From Heliopora coerulea (Eukaryota > Cnidaria > Anthozoa > Scleralcyonacea > Helioporidae): 64,000 nt of DNA. Shown here one piece after another: positions 55,840-64,000 of the stretch (its first letter is position 1; each line of letters begins with the position of its first letter). The notes beneath the pieces were generated by a model. It was not told the DNA's origin. It saw nothing but the letters and a program-made list of their open reading frames with translations, and did no database searches. The position numbers were made by a program, and so were the translations under genes. The stretch covers positions 62,001 to 126,000 of the forward strand of contig JASJOG010000279.1 of assembly GCA_030142905.1 (NCBI GenBank), in the 5' to 3' direction.

Positions 55840-57305
55840 TTCGGGTTCCCCAAGTGTACCCTCCGTTCCCTGACTCCAGCAAATCGCATGAACAAGAAGC
55901 AACTCAAAATCTTTTACCTGTTTTCTTTTCTTGACTTTAAATTCAACGACGGATTATCTGGGTCACCTAACGGAAACCGAAAGCCTAACCTAACCGTCTC
56001 AGTAGCGGGTTTCCCACTTAGCTTACGCTCTGACTTGACCACTAGTCGCTTTAGTTTGTTACTTCAATTTTAACATTTTGACTGTACAAAAGCTCGAAGA
56101 AAATCAAACACTGCAGAGCAGAAAAAGTCACTTTGAGTGGAAATCAATTAAAATAATTGTCAAAATTCGAAATTTGTAAAAACATCCACCATTTAGTGAG
56201 GGTCCTCAGGGTACACTAGGGGAACTGGAAACATCAGGATGGCAATGACCGTTTACGAAAGGGAAAATTTTGCAGCGGAGATGTCTATCACGCATCTGAA
56301 AAAAACAACAACACTGATTGTGACCGACTGTTTGACTTTTCTGTGACTAAAGCCAGACGATTTTACTAGTTCAAGGTTGACGTGCGTCTTGGACAAGAAA
56401 TGGTTCGTCCGAATAAAATATAAATGATTAGGGGGAGTAAAGCTGGCTTTCCACCAAGCGCAGGGCTGCCGAGAAAAATTTCGGGACCCTGGTCAAGACT
56501 AAATGTGTGGGCCCCTCCTACGGAAGATTTGTCGTGTAATAGCCCTCATGGCAAGGAAAAGCCATTTATGGGGGACCCTAAGCCAGTAATAAGAGCCCCT
56601 ATGGCAGTAATAAAGCCATAAAGGGCTCCACGGCAATGATAAAGCCATAAACCCCCTTATTTACTTTCCAATAAAGCAACCCCTCTAGAGACGTTCTTTA
56701 GCTTAGTGATACGACAGTGATAAACCCATAAAGGGCCAACGGGGCTCGATGACATTAAAAATGGTCTCTACGAGATTGAAAAAGCAATGAAAGATCCCCA
56801 TGGCAGGGATAAAGACATAAAGGGGTCCCACGGCAGTGATAAAGCCAAATGCAATGTAATTGATAATGCTAACACTTTACCTGTCAAATGTTATGGAACC
56901 GAACTTGTCGATAATGCATAAAGTATTCTTTAGCTTCGTAAAAAATGTCCCCCCCCCGCTTTGGCCATGGGCCCCTTATCGACGACCAGGCTGATCCCCC
57001 ATCTCGTCAGGCCTGACCAAGCGGAAGAGAATTTTTCATCGTTTCTCGAGCTGTCGGGTCGGACTAATTTAAAAAAACGATGAAAAATTCCCCTCCGTGA
57101 GCAAAATTTCGCTCAGTGGAAAACCGGTTTACTCCCCAAAAACGCAAATACTTTATACAGATTAACTAAGCATACAAAACAGACCCAGCCAATTGAGGTG
57201 GTATTTGAATTTTTTAAAGAAATATGTCCTTTGAATTCGAGCAGTTCATGTTGTGTCTTTTTAGCCACCAAGAAAGATATCGTGTCCTTTGATTATTGCG
57301 GGTTT
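55840..57305. other. Non-coding stretch upstream of the hAT relic
   Basis: Apart from the degenerate repeat, I see a C-run near 56950 and an inverted repeat (GAATTTTTCATCGTTT at about 57031 against AAACGATGAAAAATTC at about 57078). The segment ACGATTTTACTAGTTCAAGG near 56358 resembles the ACGATTTTACTCGTCAAGGG segment found in each tandem unit, a dispersed repeat. No gene. Confidence 0.45.
56560..56850. repeat. Degenerate interspersed repeat with core GGCAGTGATAAAGCCATAAA
   Basis: Variants of GGCAGTGATAAAGCCATAAAGG recur at least six times with irregular spacing. The copies have diverged. No coding potential. Confidence 0.7.
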
Positions 57306-59840
57306 CAGCGGTGGATCTAGACCAGGTCAACCCGGTTCTGGAACCTTGTCAAGTCTTCCAGACAAAACCGAATTTTATTTTCATCTCCTGGATGCGTAGC
57401 TATATTCGATTTACGGCTTCGTTTCGTTACTTGGGTCGAAACATAAAATAACCACCTGTCCTTGGGTAGTAACGTTTTTCGTTCGCTTGTATGCATGTTT
57501 GCGTGCAGAATTTAGTCGCCGCGCGTGTTAATCAGTCGTCTTTACGTGGAAACTAGTCAAATTTGCGTGGAACCTGGTCACCACTCCAAACCACCCATCG
57601 GAACCTGATTAAAAGTCGTTTCTATTGGCTAACTGTCGTAAATTCAATTAACGGAACCTAGTCATAACCGGGTGAGAAAATTATAAAATTCCCTTCTCAA
57701 ACCTTCAACAGCCGGTTTTCGAAAGAGTAAATTTACGTTTGAAAGCACGTTTACTTACCCGGCACTGAGAATGGAAATTAGATGTATTGTAGTGGTAATA
57801 ATAATATTTAATAACACCAGGAAAGCTCTCTCACCATGCAATGGTGATTTTCAGAGAGGTTATGGAAATCGTACCGCGTGGCCAACCAAATACTCGTCGC
57901 TGAGATTGTTCTCCTTTCGATATTTGTTTGGTTTATTGTGAGCTAGGAAGATACTCGATTGCTGAGAAGTTTGAATTCATTCAAAACGTGTGGAAACCAG
58001 TGAATGTCGAAAATCGATTCTCTCAGACGAGGGCAAGTGTTGGTAAGAAACCAAAATTAAGGTAAGAATGGCCACTAGATTTTCATGGTTAGTATACTAA
58101 CGTAAGATTTTTATGGAGTGTTTTGGTTGCCTTGCTTTTGCTGTGGAATAAGGTGTGGAAAAAATTCAAGCAAACTTGACAAGCTAGTGAAATCTTTGCT
58201 TACGAGGTGGACAACAACGAGACCATTCAGTCATAGCCATGGCTAATTTTATGTACAGTATGAGAGAGCAGAGAGTTCCGATTAATTATAGCTACTGGAC
58301 AAGTTAATGCAAGCACAAGTAAATAAGAATCGCAATAATTATGAAGTTTCTTTTCAAGACGGTTATTCTTTGCGGAGGAAATCATAACTATAAATATAAC
58401 CATAAACATAACCTAAGAACAGTTTCTAACCCACTCTTGGCCCCAATTTCGAATACGGATAGACATAAACAACTATTTATACCGAGAGCGGCCTGGTTGG
58501 ACTTTTTTAATTGAAATATTCTTATAATATTTTAGAATAAATTAGTCTTAGTAGGTAGTTTTAGAATAAGTTTAGTCTTAGTTGTATATAATAATCATTG
58601 TATAATCTTTCTATTTTGTACTTAATTACACTATTAAATTTGCTGTAATACCACAGTAATTCTAGGCCAAGGGTGGTAAATAAAATCTATTATTATTATT
58701 ATCAATCAGTTTCTTCTAAAAGGTCAGATAGATGACAAGGTGAATAACCTAAACCTACCTTCAAGGCAGCTTTCAATGCCTCATTGGCATTTACAACTGA
58801 CTGTGGTGACCAAGCTCTAAAGGTATACCTTAAATAATGCATCACGAAATGTGTAGTATATTTCTAAGACAATCAAAAAATGAAGTAATTGCCACTGTGG
58901 AAATAAATATTATATCAAACATATTGGCCAAAATTAAAGCCAGCAAGTATTTCCCATTACTACCAGAGGAAGCTGCAAATATTTCCTCCAGAAAATTTGC
59001 CATTGGTTATTAGATTTGTTGATATGACAAAGAATAACTCTGAAGGATTTGTGGGTTACCAGAGCTGTGAAGAAGGAACAGCTGTAGAATCAAGCAGATA
59101 ATTAATAATGCTTTATCTGAGCTTGGGTTGTCCATTAGTTACTGCTGTGGTTAATCCTATGATGTTACTGGTGACATAGTGTGATGATATTTTGGTGTTT
59201 CAACCCATTTTCAGCAAGAACTTAGTAAAGGTCAGGTGTCTATGTTCACTGCATGAATCATTGACTGAGCCTGTGTGTTGCTAATACAGTACTGTCTTGT
59301 TCATTGCAACTTGTGCTGAATATGATGGGACCTGTTTGAAAATATTCTGACTATTGTTTGGATTTCCCCAAATGCAAAGATCACTTGGTCAATAAAATCA
59401 AAGCATAGTTACCTAACCATAAAAAGAGAGTTTCAATTGAGGTTTGTTGCACAAGATGGATTGCTTGCATTGATTGTTTGGCTAAAATTGTCAAGTTTTT
59501 GATTTCAGTTGTTTTTTTAGTCAAGTGCATCTAGATTATTGTGTATAGATTATAGTCCAAAAATATCCAGTTTTAGTTGCAACTCAGCTGGCATTATACC
59601 TTAATAGCAATGGTCTAATAATTCATTTTTCTGTGCACCAGACAGTATAAACATTTATTTGCATGAGTTATTCAAAGATTTACCTATCCAGCAATAAATT
59701 TTTTCCAAAAATTGTCCTCCCAAAATACAGGGAAACATGTTCCCGAACTTCTCAAAATCAAAAATTTTTTGGAAGACCACACCTCTAGACTCCCAAGATA
59801 ACTTGGAATCTGGTCATACAAAGTCCTAGATCTGCCCCTG
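57306..59840 (+). mobile_element. Degraded hAT element with 5-bp flanking repeat GGTTT
   Basis: The left end CAGCGGTGGATCTAGACC matches the reverse-complemented right end CAGGGGCAGATCTAGGAC at 13 of 18 positions. GGTTT directly abuts both ends (57301-57305 and 59841-59845). Inside lies a decayed DUF4371-type transposase on the plus strand. It is therefore a second hAT lineage, distinct from the ZNF862-like one. Confidence 0.65.
58866..59420 (+). pseudogene. Decayed hAT transposase, ZMYM1/DUF4371-like
   Basis: Translation in shifting plus-strand frames gives SKNEVIATVEINIIS...IKASKYFPLLPEEAANIS, then VIRFVDMTKNNSEGFVGYQ, EEGTAVESS and LSELGLSISYC. This order matches the RNase H-like core of DUF4371 hAT transposases (ADEATDIS, RFVD, EGFLGF, L.ELGLDI). 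Several stops and frameshifts are present, including two stops in the sequence around 59010-59020. It is a fossil. Confidence 0.7.
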
Positions 59841-60073
59841 GGTTTAAAGGTATTATTTTAATCCAATAGGTATGATTATTTACCAGAAAGTGTTAAACAG
59901 TTAACTAGATGAGATTGATGCAAAAAGCCATGACATTATCGACAAAAACAGTTGTCCTAAGAAGTGTGTAGATAACTAAGTACAAGAAACAACCTTCTGA
60001 TCCATGTGAAAAAGCAAAAATATAATTTAGGGAACAATGCTGTCAAGTCATTTCTGTAAAATAATAGAAAGAT

Positions 60074-60431
60074 AGTTATAAATTTCAAAAACATAAGAAT
60101 ACTTTTTAAAGACATGCTTTGGCAAGATGTATGCCATCTTCAGTTTACAGAGTGATGTTTGTAAGAATTAAATGCACAAATTCAACACAACATCTTCCTC
60201 TGTTCATAATTATCACTTGATCCCGCCTCTTTTAGTCTTCACTCAGCATATTGTCATCTTAATTATTCATCTTAGCATGTCATCACTGTACATGTAATTA
60301 GTTAATTTATTCATACTGTAATTCCTATTTAAAGCCTTACAAACCTCACTCTGTGAACTGAGGTTGGCACAAGTCTTGCTGAAACATGTCTTTAAAAAGT
60401 ATTCTCATGTTTTTGAAATTAATTTATAACT
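60074..60431. mobile_element. MITE with about 85-bp terminal inverted repeats
   Basis: The left end AATTTCAAAAACATAAGAAT continues through CTTTTTAAAGACATG. The right end is its reverse complement with few changes (CATGTCTTTAAAAAG, ATTCTCATGTTTTTGAAATT). The inner stretch CACAGAGTGAGGTTTGTAAG pairs likewise. Non-coding. Confidence 0.85.
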
Positions 60432-60726
60432 GTCCTTTTGCTTACAAGAAGTTTTGAAACAGAAAAATAATTTTTACCAGGGATGCACAACCAACTATCA
60501 TGCATCAGGGCAGTAAGGAAGACAAAAAAGTTGAACAATATCCCACAAAATCAATATGCAAAATGAGACAGAAACATTTTTAGTTTGGTCTGAATTATTT
60601 AACTTCTGTATTAGTCACGTTGAACATGCCAAAGAAGTTTGGGACAACGCTAATGTACATGCCTGACACTCGGGTCGTTTCAGGCCTCCAATTTGCCGAC
60701 ATACACAACACATAGTGGATTTATAG

Positions 60727-61349
60727 TCCTGTTTAGATGAAGAGAAGTTGTCCCTGGCGGAAGGGTTATCCTAGTCCTCGAGTCAACTTTTAGCAATATT
60801 TTTTACATGGGAAAAACCAATGTTAACCCCTCTGATTTGACTTTCAGGGAACTGCATGGGATGAGTTAATTGTTCCTTGCTGAACTTTTTCGTACAGCTG
60901 TAGTTTATTGGCATTATAATCGACTAAATTGAATTCACGTGGATACTTGTATTGCTTCAATCATGATTCAATCATCGCAGAAGTGAAAGCCCACCTTTTA
61001 TCTTGAAATTTCACCGACGACTTTGATTTGACATTTGCCGCCATTTTGGAAATAACAGCGTTTGCGCATACTTATTGGATCTTTAGTTGTCCTTTCCGGG
61101 TGAGTCAAAGCAGGACAAAGTGTTCACACGACAAAAAGTTGTATCGCCTTCTGGCGTCACCTTACTTTGCAGTGCGAGTGACCCTACCTCCAGGATCACC
61201 TTTCCCTCCCGAGACAGCTTTGCGACTTCTCACGTAAACGGATTTCTACAATTTACAAAGAAATGTGTTTAAAGTTATCTTGCCCCGAGTCACTCGGAGG
61301 CTAGGGTAACCCTTCCACCAGGGACAACTTCTCTTCATGTAAACAGAAC
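60727..61349. mobile_element. Non-autonomous DNA element with about 55-bp inverted ends
   Basis: CTGTTTAGATGAAGAGAAGT and the following TTGTCCCTGGCGGAAGGGTT are mirrored at the right end by AACCCTTCCACCAGGGACAA and ACTTCTCTTCATGTAAACAG. CGAGT/ACTCG motifs mark the inner edges. The 620-bp interior has no transposase. Confidence 0.8.
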
Positions 61350-61665
61350 CATCAGTCTTTTCCTCCATGCAAGGTCACTGTTGTTGACGGGACCGTTTAA
61401 CCCTACTCTATGGTTAAAGAGTTACGCATGCAATTCACCACGTAATGACTTGGATTTCAAATCCGATTAAAAACAGATTAATAACATCGGTGTTTCAAAA
61501 AATATGTAATGTAATATTTTTGAAATTAATTTATAATCATTCAAATTGTCTGATTTATCTTTAATTTGCGAGCTTAGGGGTCAAGAAGCAATCTCCGAAC
61601 GTTGAAAATTAAATAAGACCTTATTGTCGGTGATTAATACTTTTTTTAATTTGTCTTAACTTTTC

Positions 61666-61674
61666 TATATAAAA
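61666..61674 (+). promoter_or_regulatory. TATA box TATATAAAA
   Basis: A canonical TATATAAAA lies 59-67 bp upstream of the ATG at 61733. This predicts a transcription start near 61695 and a short leader. Confidence 0.5.
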
Positions 61675-61732
61675 ACGATAAAGAGCTTGCCTGCACTGCA
61701 GTATTAAGGCTAAGTTCTTCATCACATCAGTC

Positions 61733-61793
61733 ATGAAGCTTTCAAATCTTTTTGCTATCTTTCTTGTCGTCCATGCCGGGTCCTTTGTACAAG
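61733..61793 (+). CDS. Candidate first exon encoding a signal peptide
   Basis: From the ATG the frame reads MKLSNLFAIFLVVHAGSFVQ and meets a donor G|GTATGT in phase 1 after 61 nt. A Lys near the start, a hydrophobic core (LFAIFLVV) and small polar residues after it fit a secretory signal peptide. A TATA box lies at a suitable distance upstream. Later exons were not identified within the remaining 2.2 kb and probably lie beyond the window. The mature product is unknown. Confidence 0.55.
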
Positions 61794-64000
61794 GTATGTA
61801 ATATAGTAACATCTCTGTTGGTTTTAAAGTTCATGCGAGGACATTCAAGCAGCAAGCTGCGAAATGATTTTGCAGGAGAAAAAAAAAACATTTTAAATAT
61901 TTGCTTAAAATTTACGTTTTTGGTTCTGAGATTTTTAATTTCGTTTGCTGGTAGCTTTTCCACGTTTTAGTTATTTTACGGACTTTTTGATAGCCAAAGC
62001 AGACGACATCCTTTCTCTTTCATCTCACAACCTTTGTTTGGTAAACATATGCAGGCCTTTAATGCTCAGATTTTAGGGTGTGGTAAAGAAATGATTGTTA
62101 TACGGATTATCTAATATAGAACTCCCACGACCGACTGGGATTGCTCGATCGAGGATATAGTCTGGTTGCCTGTTTCGCAAAATAGATATATTGAAATGAA
62201 TACGTAACAAAATTCTCCTTCCTAAGTCTCCCGTTTTCGCTGTGTTAAGCAAAAACCTAAAATAAGCAGGTAACTTTCTCGAGCTGTTGACCAACAGGCC
62301 ATCATCCCCGGTTAAAAATCCCACTTGCTTCAAAATTTTAGTTCAAACAGGAATATACTTAGGTTAGAAATATTGGACAGGCCTTCGAATGAGGTGCTAT
62401 AGTCCAAACAAATTCATCATTGGTGTTTGTTCACCTGTTCTGTTGGCTGGAAAGAGGAAAAGCAATCAGAACTCGAGGACACGCATAGGGGGCTTGGCAA
62501 GTTATCGGTCGGGCTTGGATTCAAAACTGTTTGGGTGATCAAAGAGGTTGACGAATTAATCACGCCTGTAGATAACAAACATTTTGTCTTGAACTTATCG
62601 TTTAGAAAAATTTTTATTCCATTTTCTTATGCCCAAAAGAAGGGGCGTGCACACATATGTAGTTCCCGTTACTGGGGGGGGGGTAACATGCTTTTGTGTC
62701 GAGAATGCAGTAGTATCATATATAGATCGGTATTATCTCAACTTAATGCCAAAACTAAAGCATTATATAAGAAGGCACTGAAGGTACCGTAAGGACTTCT
62801 CGTTAAGTTAATAATTTTGAAATAATGGAGGTACCATATATGGTGCGGATGATTTAAAATATTTGGCTGGATTAATGTGTTTTAATCGATAGAGTACTAA
62901 AATTGTTTTTGAGCTAGATTGAAATACATTTTTTTGTTTTGACGCAAAGATGAAATACTCATTGTTTATATTGTAATGTCGTTGCGTGATTTTAACGAAT
63001 TTTTGATCCAAATTAAATTGGTTTTTAATTAAATCATGTTCAACATTAAACGCAATTTTGAAGAACGATCACAAGGAATCTTTCGATTGAAATTAAAAAT
63101 AAGTTTTAATATATCTTTAATTTAATTGATTTACGATTTAATTTTCCTTTACAAGTCTTAGTTAAGAGCTCTTTATCCACTGTTTTTGTCAGTCACGAAC
63201 ATGAGATGTCTACGTGGTCATCAATAAAATTTATAAAACTGGTTTTGAGCTCTTTGGTAGCGAACCCAGTTTGAGTTGTATGAAAGCTTTTGTTTTGGGT
63301 TTTCGACCAAGTCCAAATTCGGTTTTAGTAGTTTCTATTCTCACAGTGCAGTGTTTTCGAGCACTAGCGACCTTTTACTCAAGAAAACCACTTATTATCT
63401 TGGGTAAACATTTTTATGTCATAAACTTTAGTGTGGTGTATGTGTTCGGCTTCTGAGGAAAACCGTATTTTATCACACGTAGAAGATATGATATTTTTAC
63501 ATGTAAAGAGTGGTTCATATTCTCGCAGTTCAATGTTTTTGAACATTCGTCTCCTCTAACTCAGGAAAACTAAGTTCTATTTTGGGCAATAGTTTTTATT
63601 TCATAAACGTTAGTGTGATACAACGTGTTCGGCCTCTGAGAAAAATTAAATTGTATTTTATCACAGGTGAAAGATACGATATTTTGCATGTGAAGATAAT
63701 TGCTTCAACGGTCCTATGAATAGTCGAGTTGGATATTTTATTCGATCAATCAGGTCCAATGTTTTACAATTCGTATCTCAGTGGCAGTTTGTTGATTTCA
63801 GTTTGTTTGCCGGACGTTCATTTTCCGCTGACAAAACGAGCTTTTTTTGAGAGCAAAGTTAAACAAAAACTTTTCGGCTGGCTGATCCTCATTTCAAACT
63901 GTACGTTACTATTTTTGAAACATATCAAACTCTTGCCTTATTAGGTTGAACATTTGATCAAACTTGTGCCCAATCTCTTTCGGAACACAAATCACGCGGT
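61794..64000. other. Probable intron or intergenic sequence, nothing firmly recognised
   Basis: If the signal-peptide exon is real this is its first intron. A 121-codon plus-strand frame at 62427-62792 has no recognisable domain and no convincing acceptor. At 63420-63640 two stretches are similar (the CATAAACTTTAGTGTGGT / CATAAACGTTAGTGTGAT region, then GTTCGGCTTCTGAG / GTTCGGCCTCTGAG), suggesting an old local duplication with a period of about 190 bp. Confidence 0.4.

Noticed and set aside
58540..58722. AT-rich segment ending in AATAAAATCTATTATTATTATT, resembling a LINE 3' tail
   Set aside because: The tail pattern alone is not enough; there is no reverse transcriptase and no target duplication.
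58757..58822. Possible minus-strand mini-exon (RAWSPQSVVNANEALKAALK) between an AG acceptor and GTAGGT
   Set aside because: It lies inside the degraded hAT element. The resemblance to transposase helix-turn-helix N-termini is weak and no partner exon was found.
62427..62792. 121-codon plus-strand frame as a second exon of the signal-peptide gene
   Set aside because: No convincing acceptor in the right phase and no recognisable mature domain.

Overview
The window reads as nuclear DNA of an animal, most likely an anthozoan cnidarian (coral or sea anemone). This is inferred from the AT-rich sequence, intron-split genes with GT/AG sites, many short inverted-repeat (MITE-like) elements, degraded hAT transposons, long simple repeats and RNase L/IRE1-type genes. 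There is no bacterial-style gene packing. No species can be named from the sequence alone.

Layout. Positions 1-4736 hold three MITE/hAT-like elements, one intact plus-strand SNase-like nuclease gene (3611-4075) and a cluster of short palindromes. Positions 4737-47310 are three tandem copies of a block of about 14.1-14.3 kb (units 1, 2 and 3; joints near 18850 and 33010). Each unit, read on the minus strand, carries an SNase-like nuclease gene, then an RNase L/IRE1-like kinase + KEN endoribonuclease gene that continues through a 55-nt exon into a six-bladed NHL propeller exon, then a dead ZNF862-like hAT transposon. The introns are filled with microsatellites. Positions 47310-55640 hold a diverged older paralogue set (SNase, NHL, kinase-KEN), also on the minus strand. 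Positions 55640-64000 are mostly transposon relics and MITEs, with one plausible signal-peptide first exon at 61733-61793.

Gene content. In unit 3 three exons (43002-41668, 40522-40468, 38950-38055) have matching splice phases and add up to exactly 762 codons, a predicted 761-aa soluble protein of kinase-like domain, KEN ribonuclease and NHL propeller. The kinase has HLD and DFE in place of HRD and DFG, so it may be a nucleotide-sensing pseudokinase as in RNase L. The KEN Arg and His that matter for RNA cleavage are kept. In units 1 and 2 this gene is broken: both share a foldback insertion and a 1-nt frameshift in the NHL exon, and each has its own kinase/KEN lesions. All five SNase genes remain open. 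The four minus-strand SNase genes share an upstream block and an IRF/ISRE-like motif of the form GAAAACGAAA. Together this suggests a tandemly expanded nucleic-acid-degradation locus (a KEN RNase with a propeller sensor plus a small cytosolic nuclease), possibly for immunity or stress. That role is inference.

History. The hAT insertion predates the triplication, because all three copies sit at the same site with the same 5-bp duplication. Units 1 and 2 share later lesions that unit 3 lacks, so they separated most recently.
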